A DNA stretch of 64,000 bases from Apiotrichum sp. Y4204 (GCA_025531455.1 JAMYHL010000048.1:1-64000); one strand, 5' to 3'; shown: positions 46,436 to 58,113, counted from the stretch's first letter. Translations and numbers: made by a program. The notes: generated from the letters alone by a model not told the origin.

Positions 46436-47452
46436 CCGTCACGACGCCCGCTGTCTGCTGTCTGCTGCCCGTTGCCTGTTGCCTGCAAGGTTTGCCACCG
46501 ATTCGCATCTCGTGATCCCAGTACTGTCGCGTGCCGCGATCATTGTTCCGGTGCATATGGATATCCTTGGCCATAAGCATCAAAAGCGGACGCCATCAAC
46601 AATACCTGACTTGGCAGCTCACGCTCACGCATGACGGCACGGCGATACGGTTCTCAGTTTCCGCGTTCCTGCCGGAATCCGTTCGTGCGTCCCGCAATGA
46701 CCGGCGAGCTGCCGATCTGCATCGCACGAGCAACGAGCAACGAACAGGCTGTCGATGCCGCCAGGCGGGGTAAATCGCCGTGGCGGCCGACAAGGGTCAC
46801 ATGTCCAGCGTGTTGGGCTTGGCGGATCGGAACTGTAGACGGCGCGTACCTATCAATCTACAGATACAGTACTGGGTTTGGTGTCGGCGGACTCCCTATT
46901 CCGGGTCCACATGCCGTTTATACATGTTCGGTACTAGGATTATGTGATGCAATGCCAGCCCCATCGCGGCCCGCAGGTATCTAACTACCCGTGGTACCAA
47001 ATGGTTTATCCCGCTTCTCCAGCTCCGCCAGGCTGGTCCTCGCCCGTGAGTCTGAGACTGCAGCTTGCCCACTGTACTGTACAAACAGTGTTCCGGACCG
47101 ACATGCATAAGTTGTTACAGTGTCGCTCAATGCACATTCGTACAGGGCACCTTGTTAATGTTGATGTGGGCTCCCGGGCCGAGTCGTGCATCACGTACAA
47201 CTCGTTCCCTGGTATGCCGGCGTCGGCGGGCCACAAAGGAAGGCCCAGCACACTATCGATGATTTTTTCGATCCCTGTATGGCCTAACACCACAGCAAGC
47301 CAGTTGAGTTCCTTCGGGAAACGAGGGGAAACTACAAGCCCTACGCCCCCAAGCGCTCGTGAGCGGCAAGCACGCTTGGCCCGTCCTCTGCCCTCGGGTA
47401 CGAGGTACGAGGTCGAATCAGGGCGAGAGACTTGGTCGTCCCGCTCCCAAAA

Positions 47453-47561
47453 AGGTGTGACAGAGATTTGAACTCTGGCGACTGACGTCAAATGATGAGG
47501 AGCTCGCGGGAGGCGCGAAGGCGGTTCTAATCATTCCCCTTAACCACTCGGGCATCACACC
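47453..47561 (-). tRNA. tRNA-Ser (anticodon AGA) with a 28-nt intron
   Basis: The cloverleaf folds fully. The acceptor stem GGTGTGA/TCACACC has 7 pairs; the D-arm is CCCGAGTGGTTAAGGG; the anticodon stem AATGA/TCATT has loop TTAGAA-A; a long variable arm GAC/GTC marks a class II tRNA; the T-arm CAGAG/CTCTG has loop TTCAAAT. The intron lies at the usual place after position 37 (47497-47524). Anticodon AGA is at 47526-47528. A run of five T follows directly, the pol III stop. The base at position 73 would be T, whereas eukaryotic tRNA-Ser normally has G73. If the gene is functional this is unusual; otherwise it may be a decayed copy. Confidence 0.85.
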
Positions 47562-48178
47562 GGCGGATGCGGCGCCGGCGGAGGGTGTTAAATGGAGAAT
47601 GGAGAATAGGGGGGAGATAGAGGGAGGGTAGCGCTGAGAGGGGGCGGTCTGTTCCAGGTGATAGGATCGCTGTTAGGATCTTGTTTCGCCCATCAGTAAT
47701 GTCATGACACGGTGTTGGACATGGTGTTATTAGATCTGTTGAGGATGATTGGGGCCTGCGGCTTGCGTTCATGAATCACGACGCGGAAATGTTGATTCCG
47801 AGGCCTGTCCTGCTGCCATCTCTTTGCCATGTTCGATCGATCAGAAATTAGATTATGGTATCAAACGGCAGTAACTGTGGGCTGGTGAGAAGCTGTAAGG
47901 CGATTGACCATCAGTGTGAGATCTCGGATCGCACCAGACTTCTCGTCGCGGCGACGCCGTGTCTGCGGGCCTCACTCAAGGAATCTCGAATCTCATACAC
48001 TAGATCATGATGCACGTGTTCGGGCCAGGCCATTCTAAGGTCGAGTCGCCGTTGTCCATCTGGCCGCGCTGGCCGCTGCCCTGATTGTTTGATCACTTCT
48101 AATCGCCGCCAGTCGCTGGATCCGTTCCGTACCCTCACCCTCGACTCATCTCGTCCTATTCCGCTCTCGCGCGTGCGC
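47562..48178. other. Intergenic region between tRNA-Ser and PHO85
   Basis: No gene is recognised. It holds the 5' flank of the tRNA (internal promoter) and the 3' flank of the kinase gene. Confidence 0.5.
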
Positions 48179-50329
48179 TCAGTACCGGCCGTCGGGGTTC
48201 ATGTAGTACTGCTGCTGGAGTCTTGTCAGCGGCGATTGCTTGTGCGATGCCTTGAGCCGCCTCCACGTCGGTCGCTCTGGCTATGGTTGTTCAGCTGGGG
48301 ACCTTGTCCGCCCCAGCCTTGCCGCCCTTGGACAAACAAGTCTTGCTGGCCAAACGGGCCGTGCTTGCTTCGGCCCGGCCCGGCCAGTCCAACCCCTTGT
48401 ACTGGGGCACCGTTCACTTGCACGAGTGGAAGCGCGTCATGTCCGCCGTGTCCGTACCCGCCATGCCGCTCTTGACTCTGATTGAAACTCACGTTCGGGT
48501 CCATGCGGGCCTGGGCTGCCTGTGCCTGCGCCTGTGCCTGCGCGAGGTGCTGCATCTGCGCCGCCTGAGCCTGCGCGGCGGCGTGCTGTGCCATGGCGGG
48601 GTCCGCTGATTGTCAGTGTGTGGAATACATGGAGCCAGTCAAGGAGGCGGTTGTCTTACAGTAGTACTGCTGCTGCTGCTGGCGGACCTGCTCGGCAAGC
48701 ATCCACTGCTGCTGCTGCTGGGCGGCAAGTTGCGCTGCAGCTGCCTGCTGGGCGGCCTGCGCCTGCGCCTGGGCTTGAGCCTGGGCATGAGCAGCCTGTT
48801 GTGCTGCCTGCTGCTGCTGCTGCGCCTGCTGTTGCGCCTGAACAGCGGCTGATGCCTGGTTCGCACGGGCAGCCACACGCGGCGGAAGCGCGAGCGATGC
48901 CGCCGACGATGCCGCACCGGGTGCGACCGCTGCCGGGGCGATGGGGCCGCTGGTAAAGTACGGGTGCGCGAGGGCCTCGTCCGCGTCATACCTCCTGTTG
49001 GGCTCAAACTGAAGCAGATGCTCGAGAAGCGCGATGGCTGCTGTCAGCTAAGGTAGATAAGCCCAGCTTACCCTCTCGCGGGGCTTTGGGGACAATGTTG
49101 TGCAGCGGCTGCTTTGGGTGCTTGCTGAGCGGCTGCTTGAGCTGGATCTCTGGCGAGTTCATCTTGATCTGCTGCAGCGTGGCGTCCGACGGCGTGCCGA
49201 CAATCTTCATGATCTGGACGAGTTGGTCATTGTTGTCACGGCCGCGGAACAATGGGTATCCGGTGATCATCTCGGCGAAGCTAGCGGTCAACCTTTGGTT
49301 TGTTCTCCTCACTCACATGCAGCCCACACTCCAAATATCGATGCTCGTCGAGTAGGTGCGCGACCCGAGGAGCACATCCGGGGCACGGTACCAGAGGGTT
49401 ACGACCTGGAATCAGCTTGTAATCTCACTCGAAACTCACCTCATTGCTAAAGGTGTTGACTGGGACGCCGAACGCGCGTGCGAGACCAAAGTCACCAATC
49501 TTGAGGTCTCCGCGACGGTTGATTAGGAGGTTTTGCGGCTTGAGATCACGGTGGAGAACACGGTTCTTGTGGCAGAACGAGATACCGTTCAGGAGCTGCC
49601 AAGTGAAGTTCTTGACAGTGTTGAGCGGGAGTGCGCCGCGATCACCGTGCGTGTCCATGTACCGTTTCAGGTCCTGTTCACAGAACTGCCGTCAGATATT
49701 AGGAGCGGAAGGGGACCCACCTCGAAGATGAGGACCAGCTTGCTCTCGGTGTGGATGACGTCGTGCAGGCGGACGATGTTGACGTGCTTGAGCTCTAAGC
49801 ATTAGCATCATGTTGCAGAGAATCCACCGCGGAGGATCGACTGCGCCCGGCGTATGTTCAAAGGTTCTCGTCAGTTCGGCCCGCCTTGGCCACAACCACG
49901 CTTCATTCTCCACCCAACTCTATCTGCTCCACTGGTACTCACCCTTCATCAAGCTGATCTCGCGGATGGCCGTACTCGGCGTGCCCTCCTCGGCATCGAG
50001 GTGGATCTCCTTGAGCGCGACAATCTCCGAGGTCGTGCGTGACCGTCCCTGCGTGTGAGAGACCATGGTGGGAGACGAGCAGGCGGGGAAGGTCATGCTC
50101 CTCACAGCTGTGAACCACCACGCAGCTGCAGACGTCGCATCCCTCCCCGCCGCATCCACTCACCTTGTAGACGGTCGCGTACGTGCCCTCGCCGAGCTTC
50201 TCCAGCTGGACGTAGTTCCTGTGTGTTGTGAGCAGAACGAACGTGGGCGGCCGGTAGAGGGTGGAGGGCGGCGGTCGGCGTCACCGTGGAGAACACTGGC
50301 ACCGATGGCCGGCGGTGGTGCACGTACAT
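48179..50329 (-). CDS. PHO85: PHO85-type cyclin-dependent kinase with Gln/Ala-rich tail
   Basis: Ten exons (50328-50329, 50164-50218, 49943-50048, 49721-49794, 49440-49685, 49317-49405, 49072-49280, 48660-49037, 48493-48605, 48179-48214) give 435 residues. The kinase acts with Pcl/Pho80-type cyclins in phosphate and nutrient signalling. The start codon is split: AT in exon 1 and G in exon 2, giving [19 protein letters not shown], the conserved Pho85 beginning. Visible are GEGTYATV (10-17), Lys32, PSTAIRE (43-49), HRDLKPQN with Asp126, DFG (144-146) and the lobe motif [10 protein letters not shown]. The exon 5 acceptor GGCAG was chosen because it restores [11 protein letters not shown]. The tail after about residue 290 is rich in Gln/Ala. 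Its last intron (278 nt) is open in frame, so a second C-terminus is possible. Nine introns is the highest count here. Confidence 0.9.
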
Positions 50330-52176
50330 TGTTCAGGACGCCCAGTGCTGTGCTCGCCGCTGAGCTGGACGGGGAGGATGGGGTGTGGGGATGAAGAGAT
50401 GGAGGGAGGGACAATGATGTCGTCGGTGGTGGAGATTGAATGACCGCTGTTGAATTAATCCTCTCTCAATGTGTGATGTCCTGTCCCAATTCGGTCCAGG
50501 CGAAACTGCGCAGGGGGGGGGGGAAATGCTGTAAACGGCTGCCGCAATGGGTGGATTATATGGCCGGTGGAGTATCGATATCCGGCTGTTCACGGTGGCG
50601 AGGGCTATGCTCTATGCGATGAGAAGGACAAGTAACGAGCCGGGGAGCGGTGTGTGTGTTGTGTGTGATGGAGATGATGAGGAAAAGAAGCACAATGCAC
50701 GACGACGACAAGCATACATCCTACGACCACCGTAGCCACCACCGACCACCCTGGCTAGGCTGGCTGGTAAGCTGTTTCCCTCCACATCCCATCTCTGCAT
50801 GTGGCGTATTCCAGCATCCACCACCACTAGCCACACCATGTATCCCATCCTGCCCATGCAACATCTCTTCAGTACATGGTCTCTTCATCGTCGCATCGTT
50901 GCATCGTCCTTGCGTCCTTGACTCTCCTCGTGTTATAAAGTGTCGAAAAAAAAAAAAGTCAAGAGTAGCACATCTGGCACATCTTGCCATCGGGCAGAGC
51001 CAAATCTGCTCCCGCCAGACTTGCACCGTGATCGGAAAGCGTCATTGGCATCGTGATCGAGAGTCAAGCATACGATCTTCAAAGTCCACAGCTCTCGTCG
51101 ACGTTGAGGTATCGAGATATGTTCGACACACAGTAGGTGTCCCATCGCGTGCTGGTGATTGGGTAGTATGCTATCTGTTTATGTACGGCAGGAGTAATTC
51201 GCCGCTAAACCACTGGCACACCCAGGTTTGCGAGGAACAACCGGGTTCACTCGACGTTCGGCATCACCACTTGTCGATCCGCCTGACCTCTCATGATAGC
51301 TCTGAGTGAAGTGGGGCGCTTGCACACTTGACAGAGTATCGCCGACAAGTCTTGCTCGAAGTCTTGCTCGCCGCCAAGCCCACTCGCCCACACTTCAGAG
51401 AACCGCGGCTGCCCCATATTTTCACTGGCTTTTGACACTGCAGTAAACCGTATATCTTGTTCTCCAAAGCAGCTGCCCATCATGCTCAGCTTCCGAGACA
51501 GACCGGTTCCCAGCTACAACTCTATAACTGTATCCTATTGGCATAATCACTTTATCAAAACCGCTCTTCCGCCGCTCCTCCACGATCTGGCCGTTCCAGT
51601 CTTCTAGCCTCAATGGCGCCTGGCGCAGCGATGACGTGTTATGCGCGCGCAAGTGCTACCCCGCACGCCATGTGGGGAAGTTGTGGCGACTGGCGACTAG
51701 CTCGGAGTCGATGTAGAGCGCTCTACAAGATATCGCCTGTATGGATGCCTTGTCAAGTGGTCAGGAGGTTCTGTCTTGGTGGTGAGATGCCAGCTCCGCC
51801 CCGCCCCGCCCCGCTCTTTCCATCGTGCTGCCAGGAAACACTGAATAAATCTACATGCTACATATATGAAGGTACTGCTGGCTTAATCCTTGAATCCTAT
51901 GTGTCAACGGTATCTCTGCCGCGTCGGGACAATTCTCACGCTCACACATTCTATCTGTCACTGACTGGCTCCGTCCAACCCTCTTATCAGTGGCGGCACT
52001 ATCGCCGCCCCGCGACAACCCTGCCTCGTCTCCGGTTCCGGTAGTCCCACCATCTAAACGGGTGCGGTTGCAATTCCCACGACCCCGACTGCGCCGATCG
52101 AAATTCCCCGATGCCGTCACGGCGTCACCGCGCTGCACATGCCGCACACGTTCGCCTGCCACGACGACTGTCACGA
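50330..52176. other. Intergenic region of 1.8 kb upstream of PHO85
   Basis: It holds the leader and promoter of PHO85 and the 3' flank of the next minus-strand gene. It includes a run of 12 A (50946-50957). No protein gene is recognised. Confidence 0.5.
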
Positions 52177-53424
52177 CTACCGCCCGGGCGTCCGGGGCCG
52201 GCTGCTCGGTGCCGAGCCCGCCCCAGCGGCCTCGGTCGCGGACAGAAGGGCGGCGAGGGTATGGTGTTCTGTGCGCTCTGGCGGGCGCTCGGCGGGTTCT
52301 GGGACTTTGGCCGCCTGGTGAAAAGTACTAGCGCTACTGTCGGGTTCTGCGCCACGCTGGCCGTGTCTAGGGTCATAACGCCTGAATGCCGGATTATGCG
52401 GATCGCCAGGCGGTGGCTGCGGGAGATGAGGAGTGAGGCACGGATACCGAAAGGGCGTGAGGCCGTACGGGTATGGGTAGCGCGGTGGTGGCTGGGCGGT
52501 CAGTATCAGGTAAAGAGGTCACAGAGAGATGGGTGAGATATGGAAAAGGGTGCGCGTGGTCAAGTGGGAGGGGCACAGGGATGGCCGAGCACGACCTGCG
52601 TCCATCACGGACGTCCACTTCCGAACAACCACGCGCACGGGCTCGTCGCTGTGATGCGCTCGGCCCAAAAAATGACGAGTTCCCTGCTGACCGCTCGGTC
52701 GCCTTAGACCCCCCAAAGCCAACCCCACATTCGCCCGGAGTCAAGTCACCAGCCCACGTACCGGGAGACTCTGGAACGCAGCGGCGGCCACAAGGTTGTC
52801 GATGCCAGCGGCGTCCCCTCCTGGCGAGTCGTGTGTTGACGGTTGTGCGGAGCCCGCCCACGCGGGCGTTATCGGCTGCTGGGGCGTGCGCGGCGTGTGT
52901 GAATGCGATGCCTCGGCATGACTCGGCGGCGGGAGTGGCGGCGAGGCGTGGTGGTTGCGCGGCGCGTGGCTCGACGGCGATCTGCGTCGAGAGCGTTTCT
53001 TAGTGTTAGCCGATATGGAAGCATACTTGAAATGTGATGGGCTCAGCAGCTCAAAAGATCAGAATCACGAATACATCCAAGTATCCAAGAAAAGAACGGT
53101 CGATGCCGATGATGGACACCTTCCACGCGACGTGTCACGCGTCCATTTCCCAAGGCGATCCATCTCAGAGAGTGAGCAACTCACAGTATTCTCGCGCGCC
53201 CACTCGTAGCTCATAAGGTTCTCCTCCTCGCCACGCGCGGGTTCCGCATCCGCCGTCGCGCTGGGGGACGCAGCCTCCTGCGTCGCGGCGGCCGCGGCCT
53301 GTCGGCGCGTGAGGCGCGTTCCGCCCGTCGGTGCGCGTGGTGCGGCCTTGCGTTTGATTCCAGCGGTGCTCTTTTGCGGCATCAGTGCGGGGTCGACTAC
53401 CGCAGCGGCCGGGTACCCGCTCAT
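52177..53424 (-). CDS. Hypothetical Pro/His/Ser-rich protein, three exons
   Basis: Exons 53185-53424, 52762-52998 and 52177-52491, each a multiple of three, give 263 residues. No family is recognised. The N-terminus is MSGYPAAAVVDP followed by a basic stretch (GIKRKAAPRAP, RLTRRQAA). A motif-like LMSYEWARENT ends exon 1 and joins KRSRRRSPSS in exon 2. Exon 2 ends GIDNLVAAAAFQSLP and exon 3 opens PPPRYPYPYG; the rest is Pro/Arg/His-rich. Two basic clusters suggest a nuclear protein. The introns (186 and 270 nt) are long for this window. The acceptors (CACTAAG and CGCCCAG) both keep phase 0. The composition looks like a disordered regulator, but the model rests only on frame continuity. Confidence 0.5.
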
Positions 53425-54358
53425 TTTCTGGCGTAGAGTGGGTCGCGAGGGAGTGGATGGCTGATGGATGGGAAAGACAAAGGCGGAGATGTGGAGACAA
53501 GAAGTTGTGGATGTGGATGTGGATGGTGATGACAATGGTAACCGGGTGTCTCTCTTTCTCTTCATTGATCTTTCTCCTCATTTGTGGGGGTGGGGCCACG
53601 CATTTGGCGTCGCTTGTCCTTGTCAACCTTGTCCTTGTCAACTCCTTGTCAACACCTATCAACATGCCCAGGCAGGGAACGGAAGCAAACTCGGCTGTTT
53701 GCCGATGACCGAGATTTACGTAACCTTAATTAACTCTACGTGGAAGCCACGCAGAACCCAGACCCGGATCGCCGCGAATCCGTGGATCAGATCGGTAGAT
53801 CTCGGGTAACCACGGACCGTTCTCACGGCTTTATGGACTGACGTCGAAGTCCGGGACGCATGTGTGGTCGCATCGGGGTCGGTGCCGGCGCTGCCGGGAT
53901 ACTCTGGAGTACCGGGGTACCGAGTAGCAAGAACACCTATCCGCCCAATGTTCTCCTCGCCGTGGCGCACGCAAGCTCAACGCTCAGAGGTTCAGGCGCC
54001 GAGCTCGAATCTAGATTTTCGCCAGCAGCGCGGGTGACGACGTCCACCCTGCGAGCAATTCTGCAAACCTAACTCGAAGCTCAAGCTCCCCGCACCCCGA
54101 TTGGTGCGGCGTCATGAGCTCCACCGAGTTTATGTACTGTACCGCGCTAGCTCGTATGCAAGCAATGCATCCACTGTACTGTTATACTGTGGTACCGTGG
54201 GCAATGTGATTTCCAAGAGGCACTAGCAGTGGGTCTTCAGGGCTAAGCGACGTGTGTGATTTTTATTTTCCGGCGAATTTCACCTTGTTTTTACGTGTTT
54301 GATTTCTTTTTCCTTTTCCCCTGCCCTGTTCCCCGCTCCACTCCCCCGTGCCGATCTG

Positions 54359-54398
54359 CTCCTTGGCTCCTTAGCTTCTTGGCTCCTTGGCTCCTTGC
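54359..54398. repeat. Tandem repeat, unit CTCCTTGG (8 bp, 5 copies)
   Basis: Units carry single substitutions (CTCCTTAG, CTTCTTGG). Confidence 0.85.
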
Positions 54399-55374
54399 CT
54401 GGGCCCCGCCCGTCGCCGCGTGACGCCTCGCCGCGTCCGTCCATTGATCCATATTGGCGTGGGATGGATCTGGAGCCAGCGGCGTAGGTTTGCGCCACGT
54501 CGTCGCGGCCCGAGACTGGGGCGCTCGCGAGAGTGGGCATCTCGCAAACTCACAGGCTCGCAAGCTGTGCAATTGGTGTTCATGCGCAATCGTATTGTAC
54601 GTACTTGCGAGCACGATGGTGTCGTTGGCGCTAGGACGTTCGGGGACATGCATGGCGTCGTCTTGTGGACGTCACATTAGGTGCATGGTGCACTTATTCA
54701 TACGACATGTGCCCAGGCGATATACGATTGGGTGCTGCGGGTGGGATGCAAACGCAAACACGTAAACATGACATGGTCGTTGCCAGACACCGAATACCCC
54801 AAACACCAAACACGCACCAAACACGGCAACCGCAAACCCCCACCAAACACTCTGTCCGAGCTCAACCGCAGCTTCCAACACCCTTGCCGAACAAGTCCAT
54901 GCTCCAAGTCTCCGATCCCCAGGTCCAGAAGCGACGCGCACCTGGCAACCGAATTGAAGTGCATAGTGGGGGTCGGAATCGATCGATGACCTCACGCGTA
55001 ATGTCCAATCCAAAAGTCAGAAGACAGAGGAGAGATGGATGGAAATAGCCAAACGAGGCAGGTCGCTAAGGATCTGCATGACACCAACCACAGGTAACGC
55101 ACGGCCGCTGCGGCTCTGTCACCCTTTGTCTGGATTCTTGTTCTTCCGCGACGGGTATCCGGGCAGAGTTACAGACTTGGCGGTGGAGCCCAGTACACAC
55201 TCTACATGCTCTGGGGATGCATTACTCCACCGCACCGGCTCTCCTCAGGATAGGTTATGACAGATACTGGAGATTCCGTAGGAACAGATGAAGGTCAAGA
55301 GGGTAGAGGATCCAGCATGAAGCAGGTCCGGCATCTCAGGGCTCAGGGCAGCCATAATGTACGTCTGCGTCCGA

Positions 55375-55405
55375 ACAGCGGTACAGCGGTACAGCGGTAC
55401 AGCGG
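55375..55405. repeat. Tandem repeat, unit ACAGCGGT (8 bp, 3.9 copies)
   Basis: Exact units are directly visible. Confidence 0.9.
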
Positions 55406-57108
55406 ATGGGGTGGGTGTACGGGCAATGTACGGACCGCTGTGAACTGCATGTGCATGTGGGCAGGGGGTGGAGCCCAGCTCGCTGCCGTCGCGGCGCAGA
55501 TCACCTCCTGCCGAGATCGAGATCGCACCTTCTCATGTCCGTCGACATTGCAGCACAACCAACCGACATTGCACACCGGCGCTGGTGCCGCCGGCCCGGT
55601 CCGTGTCCCGTGGCCCGTATACATCGCCTATAGCTTGTCCCGTGTGTCGTGTCGCATAGAAGACACGCAGTACGTAGTGCACTGTACGCAGATAGATCCT
55701 GACATGCCGGAGTCGCCTGGGAACGTGCTGAAACGTCCGTTATGTATAGTGTCAGATCATGTCAGACGCAGCACAGACCACGCATCTGCTCGTAAGACTT
55801 ATCGCATTCCCTACATTTCCTCCACGACACTCCCGGCGGCATCGGCGTTGTATCAACTGCAGCGCCGCCAGACGAGCCGGCGACGTAGCCGCGGTCTGCC
55901 CGGCTGGCGGTGGCCGGGTGGCCGGTGGTGGCATGGTGGCTCGTACCGATGGTACAGCGGCGGTGACGCGATCCGCTCGGTGCGTTCCCGGCTCTGTCGT
56001 ATTGTAGTATTATGGAATGCACGCGAACGGTGCCGGTGCGCGAACGTCGGATAGAGGGACTGCGTCGGCGACACGTCCAACGCGTGTACTGTTGGACGGC
56101 GTCGCTCACGACTCCGGGTGCTTAGAGCGGAAGGGAGCCGTGCGGTCCGGACAGCGGATGCCGCAGAGATCAGATAGCGGAGAGTCCTCGCGTGAGTGCT
56201 CGGCTGCGGGGTTGTGCAGTTGCGTCTTCAACTCCGGGGTGAAACTTGCTCAGAAGAGACTAGAGCACAGTACCAAGAACAAAGGGTTTAAGCGTAATGG
56301 GTTCACGAGCATACTTGTCCAGCAGCCCAGCAGCAAAGGCAGCTCTCGACTAAAGATCCCAGACCCTAGCGCGCACAAGGTGGAGTCTGCACTCTCCGAT
56401 GTCTGGAGCTCGCGAGTCCTGAAGCACAGAGAGGAGGTAGAGACTCGGGGTTTGGAATGATTTTGAGGCTTGGGGCATTTGGCTTTGCTGAGCTTTGTTG
56501 CGTTTTGTGCTCCGAGCTCCGACCAGGGAGGGAGAGGGTTCTGCACGATCGCGATCTGCAGCGAAAGGATCGGAACGAGCAGTCGGGTCTGGCAAAGGGC
56601 CAGAGCGCCAGAGCAGAGTGCCAGTGGTCAAAAGACCATGGATCTGGATGGACGCCAGCGCAACGAGGCGCTGTTGGCGCACCAGGAACACGCCAGAGAG
56701 AGGGTGTACATTACGGGCCTACATCTTACCAGCGTATACCGGGGGAGAGAGCCAGGGGATGACTACTTGACAGCCATAGTACGCAAGAGCTTTTGCTTCT
56801 ACCGCGCTTGTTTTGTGCACATGCTTTCTCTCCCGGCTCTCGGCTCTCGGCTCTCAGCTGCTCTCAGGAACATTCCCAAGGCACCGAGACCGAACAGGAC
56901 CCAGCACAATGGATGGGACATCGAGGACCAGGGACGGGGTCGAGAGACAAATGCATTTCCATGACGAGAGCGGCGCGGAGAGTAACAAACCCAAGGATTG
57001 AGAGCGAGCAAGAGCAAGAGATCCAGAGAGCGACCCAAACAATCAGAACATGCAACGAAGAGAGACCAAACATGCCGCACTGTCCAGCTCGCGAAACAAC
57101 TCCCTTTC

Positions 57109-57282
57109 ATGACCTTTATTATTAAAACGAAAAAATCTCCTCTTCCGACCAACTCTTCTCGTTTCTCCCAATCTTTCGGATCCCTTTTATTCTCCTCTAT
57201 CCTCCTCATCATCGCTGTTGGCGTGCTCTACATTGCCCAACGTCTGCTAGCGCCATTGTTCTGCTCATTTACGCTAAAGTAG
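57109..57282 (+). other. Candidate small ORF with one transmembrane segment
   Basis: 57 codons starting at 57109 encode a short basic head (MTFIIKTKKS), a hydrophobic stretch of about 24 residues (LLFSSILLIIAVGVLYIAQ) and a short tail. Single-pass small proteins look like this, but T-rich DNA also yields such frames by chance. Confidence 0.2.
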
Positions 57283-57999
57283 TGCCAGGCAGCGAGTGAC
57301 TTTGGTTCCCAGTAACCAAAAGACCCAGATTTCCCCCCCACCCTGGACGCGGCTTTTTTTTTTTTTTTTCGGCTTGTTTACTTTCTCCCCTGAGCCAAAA
57401 CAACTCCCACCCCACCCCACCCAGGCAACAAACACCAAACATTGGTCCTCCCCTCCTACCCCTCCCCCCTCGAGTTACTACGTACGACACAACATCCTAC
57501 AGAGTAAACATCCAAACATCCCATATCTATCCACTGCAACATCCTCTTCCACTCGCACACTTCCTCATCGTTTGCTTGAATCTCCATCTCGCCGGATATC
57601 GTCTCCGTCGTCGTCGCAGTTTCCACCGCCTCGACAGCGTTTTACACCCGCTGCATCCTTCAGAACCGACCCAAACATTGGCTTCCGCCTCAACACAGCC
57701 AGTGTGTTGCTCTTGACTGTCACAAAAGCAGTCACCTCCCCCGCAGCCGCGCTGCATTCCGTCTTCGATCTCTGCTTTACGCTGCTAGACAGCTCGCACC
57801 ATTCTCGCCCTCCTTTCCGTGTGTGTCTCACCGGAATACTCGTGTGTGTGTGGCTCTCTTTGCTGGCAAAGCGACCACCGTTATTGGCGGCCACTCCCCA
57901 CACAATAAACACTCGGCACCGTTGAGATATAACAGCCGATAAACCAGTTCAATCCATCTCCACTCGAAGTGGATCCACAGCTGCAGCGCCTCTGAATTG

Positions 58000-58113
58000 G
58001 TGAGTTTGGCGCACACATCTTATATTCATCGATCGCCGAGACGCCGTCTTTCCTCTTTCTGGTCGTCTAAAGACCATGGCCGCTGTTTGTTTATTCGAGA
58101 CACTAACGCCCAG
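58000..58113 (+). other. Likely 5' UTR intron of the C2H2 factor gene
   Basis: Donor GTGAGTT at 58000, branch CTAAC at 58102-58106 and acceptor CCCAG at 58113 match the window's intron consensus. It ends 27 bases before the ATG. Splicing here would remove the in-frame open sequence upstream of the start. Confidence 0.45.

Larger units (their letters stand above)
44853..47452. other. Gene-poor interval of 2.6 kb upstream of the secreted protein gene
   Basis: No protein gene is recognised. It contains the TATA box at 44966-44973 and an imperfect 32-bp direct repeat (46306-46337 and 46404-46435). Open frames present lack domains or splice support. Confidence 0.5.

Noticed and set aside
49686..49720. 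Nearer acceptor GAACAG in the PHO85 gene
   Set aside because: It keeps frame but would delete four residues (FCEQ) that are part of the conserved hinge before DLKRYMD.
55257..56054. 265-codon plus-strand ORF in the gene-poor interval
   Set aside because: It contains Cys/Trp/Arg-rich, domain-free sequence interrupted by the ACAGCGGT array, and no splice logic or conserved motif.
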